A model generated the notes under the pieces. The model was not told where the DNA came from. It did not search any database and saw only the letters and a program-made list of their open reading frames with translations. From contig NZ_VHQG01000001.1 in the NCBI RefSeq assembly GCF_006517435.1, positions 563,737 through 627,736 of the forward strand: a stretch of 64,000 nt of DNA. Direction: 5' to 3'. This stretch comes from Schumannella soli. Lineage in GTDB: Bacteria; Actinomycetota; Actinomycetes; Actinomycetales; Microbacteriaceae. Below are positions 14,815 to 22,778 of this stretch, in pieces. The first letter of the stretch is position 1, and the number at the start of each line of letters is the position of its first letter. Made by a program: the position numbers and the translations under genes.

Positions 14815-16992
14815 ATGAGCAACCGATTCAAGGGCGAGCGGATCATGCAGCACCCCATCCCCCGGCAGCCGTTCCTGCACGACGCGGCGATCGCGCTGCG
14901 TGCTCCCGCGCAGGCCTGGTCGCGCCCCGACGGCACGATCGGATCCCCCGAACCCGTGCAGGATCGCGCGGCGATCCTGGCTTCGCCGCACGATATTCCG
15001 CGGCGAACCGGAGATCGTGCGGCGACGACTGCCGAGCCGCCGACCGCTCCGGTCGTCATCGACGGGCTCTACCTCGGCGACACCCGCGTGCTCGACGGCT
15101 GGCGGCTCCGCATCGCCGGGGCTCCCGGCGAGCACATCGCGACCGCGCAGCACGCGGCGACCGAGCTGCGCGTCGTGCGCCTGCACCGCGAGCTCGACGG
15201 CCCCGGAGCCGACCCCGACGTGCGCAGCGAGCTGACCCGCACGGTGCGCGCCGACGGCGTCGACGAGACCCTCGTCATCCGCTCGCGCCGCGACCGCGAG
15301 CTGCGCGTGCCGGTCGAGCTGCGGCTGCACGCCGACCTCTCGCCGATGAGCGCCGTCAAGGAGGGCCGCCGCGGCGACGCGCCCGCGCGCGTCGAACTCG
15401 CTGACGGCACGCGCGCCGACGCCGGCGCCGGCGTCGCGAGCTGGGGACGCGACGGTCTGACCGCGCGGCTCCGAGCGGCGGATGCCGACGTGCGCCTCGA
15501 CGCCGACGACCCGGCCGCGATCCTCCTCGGCTGGGAGGTCGTGGTGCCGCCGCGCGGCGAAGTCGCGCTGTCGTGGTCGCTCGACCTGCACGACGAGCGC
15601 GCCGTCGTCGACGCGTCACCGCATCCGACACCCTGGAGCGCGCCCGGCGGCGACGGCAGCGACGCCGACAGCACCGCCCCGATCTCCGACGACCGCGTTC
15701 ACCGCTGGCTCGACCGCGCCCTCGCCGACCTCGACGCGCTGCGCCTCGTGCGCCGCGGGTCGGACGCCGAGTTCCTCGCCGCGGGCGCCCCGTGGTTCCT
15801 CACGATGTTCGGACGCGACGCGCTCTGGGCCGCCCGTCTGCTGCTGCCGCTCGACGGCGGCGTCGCGATCGCCGCGAGCACCGTGCGCGCGCTGGCCGAA
15901 CTGCAGGGCCGCGAGCGCGTCGCCGAGACGGCCGAGCAGCCCGGCAAGATCATGCACGAGCTGCGCAGCGCGACGCTCAGCCTGCCGACCGAGAACCTCG
16001 AGCTTCCGCCGCTCTACTACGGCACGGTCGACGCGACCCCGCTCTGGATCTGCCTGCTGCACGACGCCTGGCGCGCCGGACTGCCCGAGGCCGAGGTGCG
16101 CGCGCTGCTGCCGCAGCTGCGCGCCGCCCTGGCGTGGATGCGCGACTTCGGCGACAGCGACGGCGACGGCCTGCTCGAGTACGTCGACCAGAGCGGACGC
16201 GGCCTCGCGAACCAGGGCTGGAAGGACAGCGGCGACTCCGTGCAGTGGCGCGACGGCCGCCTCGCCGAAGGTCCGATCGCGCTCGTCGAGGTGCAGGGCT
16301 ACGCCTACGAGGCGGCCACGCACGGCGCCGATCTGCTCGAGGCGCTGGGCGCGGCGCCGGGCGCCGGCCGGACGGGTTTGGATGCGGGTGCCGACGCCAC
16401 GGACGCCGGCGCCACGGACGCCGCGGCCGCCCTCGCCGACGAGGTCGCCAGCTGGCGCGCTTGGGCCGAGCGCCTGCGCGCCGCATCCCGGGCATTCTGG
16501 GTCGGCGCCGCGGCGGGCGCCGCATCCGCCCCCTACCCCGCGATCGCCCTGGACGCGCATAAGCGCCCGGTCGACAGCCTCACCTCGAACATCGGCCACC
16601 TGCTCGGCACCGGCCTGCTCGACACGGCCCAGGTCGATCACGTCGCCCGCGCGGTCACGTCGCCGGCGCTCGACTCGGGCTACGGGCTGCGCACCATGTC
16701 GAGCGACGACGCCGGCTTCTGGCCGCTGAGCTACCACGGTGGATCGGTGTGGGCCCACGACACCGCGGTCGTCATCCGCGGGCTGCTGCTCGAGGGGCGC
16801 CGCGCCGAGGCCCGGCAGCTCGCCGAGGGGCTGCTCGCCGCGGCCGCCGGATTCGGTTACCGCATGCCCGAGCTGCACGGCGGCGACCCCGCGGCCGACA
16901 TCCCCTCGCCCGTGCCCTACCCGGCGGCCTGCCGCCCGCAGTCGTGGTCGGCCGCCGCCGCGGTCACCGTGTGGAGCGCCCTGCGCGCCTGA
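14815..16992 (+). CDS. glycogen debranching enzyme (amylo-alpha-1,6-glucosidase family)
   Basis: 725 residues from the ATG at 14815, which has CGGAG 5 bases upstream. An N-terminal GDE domain (about 15-290; QPFLHDAAIALRAPAQAWSRPDGTIG, GLYLGDTRVLDGWRL) precedes an (alpha/alpha)6 glucosidase domain (about 310-725; APWFLTMFGRDALWAARLLLPLDG, GLANQGWKDSGDSVQWRDG, VEVQGYAYEA). It hydrolyses alpha-1,6 branches or related oligosaccharides in the cytoplasm. Codons about 49-72 are a copy of the 72-bp palindromic repeat, adding residues (VQDRAAILASPHDIPRR...) in a loop between DGTIG and GLYLGD. The reading frame stays open, so the enzyme has probably tolerated the insertion. Confidence 0.88.
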   Translation: MSNRFKGERIMQHPIPRQPFLHDAAIALRAPAQAWSRPDGTIGSPEPVQDRAAILASPHDIPRRTGDRAATTAEPPTAPVVIDGLYLGDTRVLDGWRLRIAGAPGEHIATAQHAATELRVVRLHRELDGPGADPDVRSELTRTVRADGVDETLVIRSRRDRELRVPVELRLHADLSPMSAVKEGRRGDAPARVELADGTRADAGAGVASWGRDGLTARLRAADADVRLDADDPAAILLGWEVVVPPRGEVALSWSLDLHDERAVVDASPHPTPWSAPGGDGSDADSTAPISDDRVHRWLDRALADLDALRLVRRGSDAEFLAAGAPWFLTMFGRDALWAARLLLPLDGGVAIAASTVRALAELQGRERVAETAEQPGKIMHELRSATLSLPTENLELPPLYYGTVDATPLWICLLHDAWRAGLPEAEVRALLPQLRAALAWMRDFGDSDGDGLLEYVDQSGRGLANQGWKDSGDSVQWRDGRLAEGPIALVEVQGYAYEAATHGADLLEALGAAPGAGRTGLDAGADATDAGATDAAAALADEVASWRAWAERLRAASRAFWVGAAAGAASAPYPAIALDAHKRPVDSLTSNIGHLLGTGLLDTAQVDHVARAVTSPALDSGYGLRTMSSDDAGFWPLSYHGGSVWAHDTAVVIRGLLLEGRRAEARQLAEGLLAAAAGFGYRMPELHGGDPAADIPSPVPYPAACRPQSWSAAAAVTVWSALRA
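14959..15030 (+). repeat. 72-bp palindromic repeat, family P72, copy 2 (inside a coding sequence)
   Basis: Gap-free match over 72 positions to 1699-1770 with about nine differences; CAGGATCGCGCGGCGATCCT and GATCGTGCGGCGACGACT are identical at the two ends. It lies within the debranching-enzyme reading frame. Seventy-two is a multiple of three and the frame used contains no stop, so the insertion adds exactly 24 codons. Confidence 0.85.
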
Positions 16993-17027
16993 CGCGGCAC
17001 CAGCGCGGCGCGGCGTCCGCGCGACGC

Positions 17028-17051
17028 CGTGGTGCTCAGCCGATCACCACG
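17028..17051. terminator. short hairpin between convergent genes
   Basis: CGTGGTG and CACCACG pair around a 10-base loop between the debranching-enzyme stop and the stop of the monooxygenase gene on the other strand. It could serve both. The stem is short, so confidence is modest. Confidence 0.45.
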
Positions 17052-17053
17052 GC

Positions 17054-18190
17054 TCAGCCGAACGACGACAGCGTCGCGATCACCTGCCGTGCGATCGTGC
17101 GCCCGGCGCGGTTCGCCCCGATCGTCGAGGCCGCCGGTCCGTAGCCGGCGAAGAACACGCGCGAGTTGCGCCACGAGGCGCCCTGCCCGACCGTGATGCC
17201 GCCCGACTTCTCGCGCAGCTTCAGCGGAGCCAGGTGCCGCAGCTCCGGACGGAACCCGGTGGCCCAGATGATCGCATCCACCTCGACCTCGCGCCCGTCG
17301 GGCAGCACGACGCCGTGCGGCGTGACGCGAGTGAACATCGGCTGCGCGAGCAGCAGTCCGCGATCGATGGCGGCCTGGATGCGGCGGCTGCGCGGCACCC
17401 CGGTCGTCGACACGATGCTCGGCAGCGCACGCCCCTGGCGGGCTGCCTCGTCCTGCTGGCGCACCGACGAGCTGCCCGACTCGATGTTGAGCTCCTGCTC
17501 TTCGAGGAACTCGATCGGCCGACGCGAGAACCAGGTCGTCTCGGCCGCGACCTTCTCGAGCTCCATGAGGAAGCCGATCGCGCTCGTGCCGCCGCCGACG
17601 ATCGCGACGCGCTGCCTGCGGAACTCCTCGGCGTCCCGGTACTCGGAGGTGTGCACCATGCGTCCACGGAAGCTGTCGAGCCCCGGATACCAGGGGATGA
17701 ACGGGGCGCCCCAGGTGCCGGTCGCGTTGACGAGCACCCGGGTGGTCACCTGCTGCGTCGTGAGCCCCGCCGTCGCGGCCGCGCTGCCGCCGTGCCGAGC
17801 CGAGCTGTCGTCGAAGGTGACTGTGAAGCCGTCCATCAGGCCCTCGACGCGCGTCACGTTGGCGGGCCGCACGACCTGCAGGCCGAAGTGCTGCTCGTAG
17901 CGCGCGTAGTAGTCGGCCACGACATCTTTCGCCGGAGCCTGCCGGTCGGCGGTGTCGAAGCTGAGGTCGAGCTCGCCCATGCCCGGCAGATCGTTCACGC
18001 GGTGCGCGTAGCCGAGGCGCAGCGCCTCCCAGCGGAACTGCCACGCGCCGCCCGTGCCGGGTCCGCGGTCGAGGATGACGAAGTCGTTGCCCGGGTCGAG
18101 CCCGAGGCGCCGCAGGTAGAACGCGACGGAGAGACCGGCCTGACCCGCCCCGACGATCACCACGGAGGTGTCGAAGGCGGGGTCGGTCAC
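17054..18190 (-). CDS. flavin-containing monooxygenase-like NAD(P)/FAD oxidoreductase
   Basis: 378 residues. It has an FAD-binding Rossmann motif near the N-terminus (VVIVGAGQAGLSVAFYLRRLGL), a second nucleotide site at about 195 (VAIVGGGTSAIGFLMEL) and the ATG motif near the C-terminus (IIWATGFRPELRHLAPL). This is the layout of FMO/CzcO-type enzymes acting on small lipophilic substrates; the substrate is unknown. TACTCT ends 6 bases before the GTG at 18190, supporting a leaderless start. No metabolic partner is adjacent. Confidence 0.83.
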   Translation of the reverse strand: MTDPAFDTSVVIVGAGQAGLSVAFYLRRLGLDPGNDFVILDRGPGTGGAWQFRWEALRLGYAHRVNDLPGMGELDLSFDTADRQAPAKDVVADYYARYEQHFGLQVVRPANVTRVEGLMDGFTVTFDDSSARHGGSAAATAGLTTQQVTTRVLVNATGTWGAPFIPWYPGLDSFRGRMVHTSEYRDAEEFRRQRVAIVGGGTSAIGFLMELEKVAAETTWFSRRPIEFLEEQELNIESGSSSVRQQDEAARQGRALPSIVSTTGVPRSRRIQAAIDRGLLLAQPMFTRVTPHGVVLPDGREVEVDAIIWATGFRPELRHLAPLKLREKSGGITVGQGASWRNSRVFFAGYGPAASTIGANRAGRTIARQVIATLSSFG

Positions 18191-18374
18191 CGCACCAGAG
18201 TAGCCAGTGCCCGCCTGCGAGCGCGGCGTGAGACGGCAGTGGATGCGCGGGCTCCACGGCCCGCCGCGAGCGGGTCTGGCAGCCCGGGCGCGGCGCGGGA
18301 CGCTCGGAGCTCCGTGATAAACTCCCGGACAGATTTGTGAACTCACCCACCACCTGAAACCGAGGGGGTCGCGC

Positions 18375-18581
18375 ATGGGGCGGGGCCGTCAGAAGGCGAA
18401 GCACACCAAGGTCGCTCGTGACCTGAAGTACTTCAGCCCAGACACCAACTACGGCGCTCTCGAACGAGAGCTCTCTGGCAACCCTCGACTCGAGGAGGAC
18501 CTCGAGAAGTGGCCGGAGTACAGCGACGACGACGCCGAGGGTGACGACGACCTCGACGAGGACGAGTCCAAGACCGCCTGA
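18375..18581 (+). CDS. DUF3073 protein
   Basis: 68 residues, full length for this actinobacteria-specific family. It starts with the conserved [22 protein letters not shown] and has an extremely acidic tail ([17 protein letters not shown]). A ribosome site GAGGGGG precedes the ATG and TAAACT about 55 bp upstream may be the -10 box. Function unknown. A strong terminator follows at 18620. Confidence 0.93.
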   Translation: MGRGRQKAKHTKVARDLKYFSPDTNYGALERELSGNPRLEEDLEKWPEYSDDDAEGDDDLDEDESKTA

Positions 18582-18619
18582 GGTCGTCACCGCTCACGCC
18601 CCGAGGTCGAGCAGACAGC

Positions 18620-18645
18620 AAGCGCCGGGTCGCCCCGGCGCTTTT
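18620..18645 (+). terminator. intrinsic terminator after DUF3073
   Basis: AAGCGCCGGG / CCCGGCGCTT stem with a 4-base loop, followed by TT. This is the most classical terminator in the window. Confidence 0.85.
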
Positions 18646-18726
18646 GTCGTGCCCGCGGGCTGTCGACATCAGGCGGGCTGCGACACCGGATGGAATGGCC
18701 CGCCGCATCCGCCGGTTGCCCCTGGC

Positions 18727-19167
18727 ATGCCATTGAGCGGAGAGTACGCACCGTCCACATCCGACTGGGCCCGCAAGCAGGCCGAGCTGATCGAGCGCTC
18801 CGGCGGCGCCGAGGGCAACGAGAACCGCGGACGCCCCGTGATCGTGCTGACCACGATCGGCGCCAAGTCGGGACTGCTGCGCAAGACCGCGCTCATGCGC
18901 GTCGAGCACGAGGGCCGCTACGCCGTCGTCGCATCGCTCGGCGGGGCGCCGAAGCCGCCGGTCTGGTACTACAACGTCAAGAAGAACCCGCACGTCGAGC
19001 TGCAGGACCGCGAGGTCAAGAAGGACTACACGGCCCGCGAGGTGCACGGCGACGAGCGCGCCGAATGGTGGGAGCGCGCGGTCGCGACCTGGCCCGACTT
19101 CGCCGAGTACCAGAAGAAGACCGAGCGCGAGATCCAGGTGTTCGTGCTCGACCCGCACGACGACTGA
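18727..19167 (+). CDS. nitroreductase-like protein of the deazaflavin (F420) Ddn family, DUF385
   Basis: 146 residues, one split-barrel domain. The family signature is [20 protein letters not shown], then [18 protein letters not shown]. Relatives such as Ddn bind cofactor F420 and reduce quinones or nitro compounds; the F420 link is family knowledge, not tested by the sequence. The ATG at 18727 is the first that leaves the domain whole; no clear ribosome site is seen. Confidence 0.87.
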   Translation: MPLSGEYAPSTSDWARKQAELIERSGGAEGNENRGRPVIVLTTIGAKSGLLRKTALMRVEHEGRYAVVASLGGAPKPPVWYYNVKKNPHVELQDREVKKDYTAREVHGDERAEWWERAVATWPDFAEYQKKTEREIQVFVLDPHDD

Positions 19168-19199
19168 GGTCGTTCTCCCGGTCAGGATCGCCGCACGAC

Positions 19200-19237
19200 C
19201 CGGCGGATGCGACCCGAGCTCGCGCCGCATCCGCCGG
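19200..19237. terminator. bidirectional hairpin terminator
   Basis: Perfect 12-bp stem CCGGCGGATGCG / CGCATCCGCCGG with a 14-base loop, midway between the convergent DUF385 and DUF4190 genes. Confidence 0.65.
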
Positions 19238-19276
19238 ATCGCTGGGCGATGAGCGCTGCTTCCGCGCTCGCGCGGG

Positions 19277-19936
19277 TCAGCGGAACGTGACCCGGTAGCC
19301 GGCGAGCGCGAAGCCGATCACCACGACGACGCCGATCACGATCCAGGTCAGGATCGCGAGGATGTTGAGCGCGAGCCCGGTGATCGTGAACCCCTTCGCG
19401 GTCGGCTCCTTGCGCCACGACGCGATGCCGAGCACGAGGCCGATCGGCGCGACCAGCCCGAAGCCGCAGAACGCGATGATGCCGAGCACCATGCTCGCGA
19501 TGCCCATGGCCCGCGAGGGGCTCGCCGGGGCAGGAGGGGTCGACGGAGCGGCGAACGTCGGCTGCTGCGGAGGGAGCGTCGGCACGGATTCTGCCATCCA
19601 CCCGTTCGCAACGGCGTCCGCGGCCTGGGTCGCAGCGGACTCGACACCCGCCGTCGGAGTCGTGGTCGCCGCCAAGCTCGCGGTTGCGATCTGCGGAGCA
19701 TCCGAGACTTCATCCGCCGATGCCGCCTCCGCCGGGATCGCCGACGGCGTCGCACTCTCGGCGCTCACGACAGCGGCCTTGCGAGGCGCCCGCTTCGCGC
19801 GGGGAGCGCGGGCCGCCTTCGGCTTCTTCGTCGTCGCGCCGGCGCTGGCGGCGCTGGCGGCCGTGTCCGCGCTGGTCGTCGCGTCGCCGGCGGGAACCTC
19901 GGCGACGGGGGTCTCGGGGGTGTTCGTCTCGGTCAT
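19277..19936 (-). CDS. DUF4190 membrane protein with Ala/Lys/Pro-rich N-terminus
   Basis: 219 residues. Residues 1-130 are disordered, with a basic cluster (TTKKPKAARAPRAKRAPRKAA) that resembles histone H1-like tails, then Ala/Thr/Pro-rich sequence. The C-terminal 75 residues hold two membrane helices of DUF4190 (AMGIASMVLGIIAFCGFGLVAPIGLVLGIASW and TITGLALNILAILTWIVIG). TAGCGT ends 7 bases before the ATG (leaderless). Role unknown; the basic patch might bind nucleic acid or acidic lipids. Confidence 0.8.
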   Translation of the reverse strand: MTETNTPETPVAEVPAGDATTSADTAASAASAGATTKKPKAARAPRAKRAPRKAAVVSAESATPSAIPAEAASADEVSDAPQIATASLAATTTPTAGVESAATQAADAVANGWMAESVPTLPPQQPTFAAPSTPPAPASPSRAMGIASMVLGIIAFCGFGLVAPIGLVLGIASWRKEPTAKGFTITGLALNILAILTWIVIGVVVVIGFALAGYRVTFR

Positions 19937-20073
19937 GCGGCTGACGCTAGGGAGCGCATCCGCGCCTGGGTGAGGATGTCCCCGATCCGCGACACGGCGA
20001 GACACCTTGCGACAGATCGGCGCTCGTGCTCACGCTCTCCGCGTCGGGCCCGCGCGGGCTCCAGTCCCTGCGC

Positions 20074-20141
20074 CGCGGATACTGCTGACGGCGAGGTCGA
20101 ACCCCGCCGAGAGGCGCGACGACCGCGCTGAGCAGTATCCG
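20074..20141 (+). repeat. 68-bp palindromic repeat, family P68, copy 1
   Basis: Starts GCGGATACTGCT and ends AGCAGTATCCGC, a 12-bp perfect terminal inverted repeat. A third half-site CCAGTATCCGCG follows at 20153-20164, with exactly the spacing seen after the copy at 63805. Confidence 0.85.
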
Positions 20142-20229
20142 CGCACCGACAACCCAGTATCCGCGTGACGACAAGCGAGGGGCGTTGCCGGCGCGCGTCA
20201 GCGTCGACCACGCCGCCGCCTCGACGAGC

Positions 20230-20267
<38 letters not shown>

Positions 20268-20283
20268 ACCCGCTGCTCTAGTC

Positions 20284-20351
20284 GCCGGTACTGCTTGAGC
20301 GATGGAGCAGAGTCGTCGACGCCGCCAGCCCCAGGTCACGCCAGTATCCGC
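20284..20351 (-). repeat. 68-bp palindromic repeat, family P68, copy 2
   Basis: Diverged copy: the left end is GCCGGTACTGCT, the right end GCCAGTATCCGC. The distance between terminal half-sites is exactly 68 bp as in the other copies. In reverse complement its inner part resembles the copy at 63805. Confidence 0.75.
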
Positions 20352-20527
20352 GTCTGCTCGATAGGCGACTTCCGAGCTGTCGCGGACCCGACTCGTCAGA
20401 ATGCGCACTCGGAGCGCGCGACGAACGGCGCTGCATGACACCCCTCGCGCAACTCACCGCGCGCGGCTCAGCGCCGCGGTGCCCAGCGCTCAGCGCTCAG
20501 GCCTCAGCGCTCAGCGGGAACCGCGGA

Positions 20528-21670
20528 TCAGGCGGCGTACGCCCCCGCGAGGCGCACGGCGCCGCCGTCGACGCCCTTGGCGCCCTGCTCGAAGGCGTCC
20601 GCGCCCGAGGCCACGGTCGGGGCCGCGCCGAAGTTCACGCGTCCGGCGACCCAGGCGGGCATCCCCGCGGCGGCGAGTCCGGCGATCACGCCGTCGGCGA
20701 CCGACGGGGCGGCGACGACGAACATGCCGATGCCGAGATTCCAGGTGCCCTCGGTGCTCTCGAGGCTCTGGCCGCCGAGGTCGGCGAGCACGCGGAACAC
20801 CGACGACGGCGACCAGGATGCGCGGTCGAGCTCCGACCACGAGCCGCGCGGCAGCACGCGGGCGAGGTTCGCGGCGATACCGCCGCCGGTGACGTGCGAG
20901 ATCGAGTGGATGCCGCCGGCGAGCGCCGGGTCGGCGAGCAGCCCCAGCAGGGGCGAGGTGTAGAGCCGGGTCGGCTCGAGCAGCACCTCGCCGACGACGC
21001 CGCCGAGCTCGGCGGAGGTGTCGCTGAAACCGATCGAGTTCGAGGCGAGGATGTGGCGCACGAGCGAGTAGCCGTTGGAGTGGAACCCGCTCGACTGGAT
21101 CGCGATGACGACGTCGCCGTCGGCCACGCGGTCGGCGCCGAGCACCGCATCCGCCTCGACCGCGCCGACCGCGGCGCCGGCGACGTCGTAGTCGTCGGGC
21201 CCCAGGAGTCCGGGGTGCTCGGCGGTCTCGCCGCCGACCAGAGCGGTTCCGGTCTCGGCGCAGGCGCGGGCGATGCCGGCGACGATGTCGGCGATGCGCT
21301 GCGGAACGACCTTGCCGCAGGCGATGTAGTCGGTCATGAACAGCGGCTTCGCGCCGACCACGACGATGTCGTCGACGACCATGCCGACGAGGTCCTGGCC
21401 GATCGTGTCGTGCTTGTCGATGGCCTGCGCGATGGCGACCTTGGTGCCGACGCCGTCGGTGGAGGTCGCGAGCAGCGGGCGGTCGAAGCTCTTGAGGAAC
21501 GAGACGTCGAAGAGTCCGGCGAAGCCGCCGACCCCGCCGAGCACCTCGGGCCCGTGCGTGCGCGCGACGGCCGACTTCATCAGCTCGACGGCGAGATCGC
21601 CGGCGGCGGTGTCGACGCCGGCGGCGGCGTAGGGGTTCGCGGCGGGCGTGTTCGCGGGGGCGTCGGTCAC
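20528..21670 (-). CDS. purM: phosphoribosylformylglycinamidine cyclo-ligase (AIR synthetase)
   Basis: 380 residues, normal length. Makes AIR from FGAM with ATP in the fifth step of purine synthesis. The N-terminal motif NPYAAAGVDTAAGDLAVELM, the STDGVGTKVAIA glycine loop, DLVGMVVDDIVVVGAKPLFMTDYIACGK and the C-terminal VTGGGIAANLARVLP are diagnostic. TACCCT ends 7 bases before the GTG at 21670, so translation is probably leaderless. It faces away from purF, with an unknown gene between. Confidence 0.96.
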   Translation of the reverse strand: MTDAPANTPAANPYAAAGVDTAAGDLAVELMKSAVARTHGPEVLGGVGGFAGLFDVSFLKSFDRPLLATSTDGVGTKVAIAQAIDKHDTIGQDLVGMVVDDIVVVGAKPLFMTDYIACGKVVPQRIADIVAGIARACAETGTALVGGETAEHPGLLGPDDYDVAGAAVGAVEADAVLGADRVADGDVVIAIQSSGFHSNGYSLVRHILASNSIGFSDTSAELGGVVGEVLLEPTRLYTSPLLGLLADPALAGGIHSISHVTGGGIAANLARVLPRGSWSELDRASWSPSSVFRVLADLGGQSLESTEGTWNLGIGMFVVAAPSVADGVIAGLAAAGMPAWVAGRVNFGAAPTVASGADAFEQGAKGVDGGAVRLAGAYAA

Positions 21671-21718
21671 GGGGTCAAGGGTACCGGCGGCGCGGGGCGG
21701 GCTCGGCCGCGCCGGCCG

Positions 21719-21808
21719 TCGCCCGTCCGCCCGCCGCGTCCGCCCGCCCCGTCCGCCGCCGCTCGCCGCTCGCCGCTCGCCGCCCGCCGCCCGCCGCCCG
21801 CCGCCATC
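21719..21808. repeat. GC-only imperfect tandem repeats
   Basis: Runs of CCGCCCG, CGCTCGC and CGCCGCC units repeat imperfectly with scarcely an A or T for about 85 bases. Such tracts are prone to slippage and assembly error. Confidence 0.7.
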
Positions 21809-21876
21809 GCGGATACTGCCCCAGTGGCACGGCGGCCCCGCCCACGCCTCTTCCCGTGCGGCTCGCCAGTATCCGC
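21809..21876. repeat. 68-bp palindromic repeat, family P68, copy 3
   Basis: GCGGATACTG at the left and CAGTATCCGC at the right enclose exactly 68 bp. It lies in the divergent region between purM and the next gene. Confidence 0.82.
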
Positions 21877-22045
21877 TTACCCCATCCGGACGACGGCACG
21901 CCGTCCCGCCGCGCGCCGCCCTTGCCGATCTCGTGCGCTTCGTCCCGCAGCGCGCTGTCCGCGCCGGTCCCGCGACGCCCGCGGCGGCCTCGCGCTGACC
22001 GCGAACACCCCGCCCCGCGTCGGCGCCACCGCCTACCGTGAGCAC

Positions 22046-22660
22046 GTGCACACCTCCGGCAGTCCCAGCACCTGGCGCGCTCGCGAAGACGCCTCGCGCG
22101 ACGTCCTCGTCGCGCTCTACCTGCGCGACGCGCTCGGCGTGATCGACCCCTCGGGCCTGCCGCGGCTGCTCGGAACCGGGCTTCCCGCATCCACCGCCCC
22201 CGCCGACGAGATGACGGGATGGGCGTGGATCCGCTGGTGGGTCTCGGTCGTCGAACCCGAGGCCGGCATCCCCGCGCTGCCCGAGCACGCGACGCCCGCG
22301 TGGGAGGCGGCCGTGCACAAGCATCTCGACGACGCGCGCACCTGGGCCGATGTCGCGCACCAGGAGTACGGCATCCGCCTCGCCGAGCGCGCCTTCTCGG
22401 GCGAGACCGGCGACACGGATGCGGGGGTGCTGAGCGAGCTCGTCGCCGAACGCGAGCAGGCGGCCGGCACGCACGCCGACTTCGATCTGCGCATCGAGGT
22501 GCTGCCGCTCACGACGGCCGGCATCTGGTGGATCGGCGACAACGCGATCGCGGTCGACGAACTGCTGCGCGAGAAGCCCGACGACTACCGGCAGGCGCTC
22601 GCACCGATCGTCGAGCGACTGGTGCCGAGCGCGGCTGATCGGGAGCGCGACCGCAGCTGA
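22046..22660 (+). CDS. conserved-looking protein of unknown function
   Basis: 204 residues. TACCGT ends exactly 6 bases before the GTG at 22046, fixing the start as leaderless. The sequence is soluble and acidic, with Trp-rich segments (MTGWAWIRWWVSVVEPEAG and TTAGIWWIGDNAIAVDELL) and no signal peptide or membrane helix. No family is recognised. It lies between purM and purF but has its own promoter, so a purine role cannot be claimed. Confidence 0.7.
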   Translation: MHTSGSPSTWRAREDASRDVLVALYLRDALGVIDPSGLPRLLGTGLPASTAPADEMTGWAWIRWWVSVVEPEAGIPALPEHATPAWEAAVHKHLDDARTWADVAHQEYGIRLAERAFSGETGDTDAGVLSELVAEREQAAGTHADFDLRIEVLPLTTAGIWWIGDNAIAVDELLREKPDDYRQALAPIVERLVPSAADRERDRS

Positions 22661-22778
22661 TCGTCGACGGCGTCGTCAGCATGAGGGGCGCGTCGGCGCG
22701 GCACGATCCTGCGTGAGACAATCGACCGTACCCAGCCGGGTACGGGTCACCCCGCGTCCATCTGGAGTTGCTCCTCGC

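Larger units (their letters stand above)
21671..22045. other. 375-bp divergent intergenic region
   Basis: Contains the leaderless purM promoter (AGGGTA on the plus strand at 21678), a GC-only stretch of short CCGCCCG/CGCTCGC-type tandem repeats (about 21719-21808) and one P68 element (21809-21876). The right end supplies the promoter of the 204-residue protein. No gene seen. Confidence 0.7.

Noticed and set aside
15030-15100. A start for the debranching enzyme downstream of the inserted repeat
   Set aside because: It would remove QPFLHDAAIALRAPAQAW, which is typical of the family N-terminus, and there is a ribosome site in front of the ATG at 14815.
19181-19200. Fragment of the 72-bp repeat (CAGGATCGCCGC) after the DUF385 gene
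   Set aside because: Only a dozen bases match and the following sequence is the local terminator.
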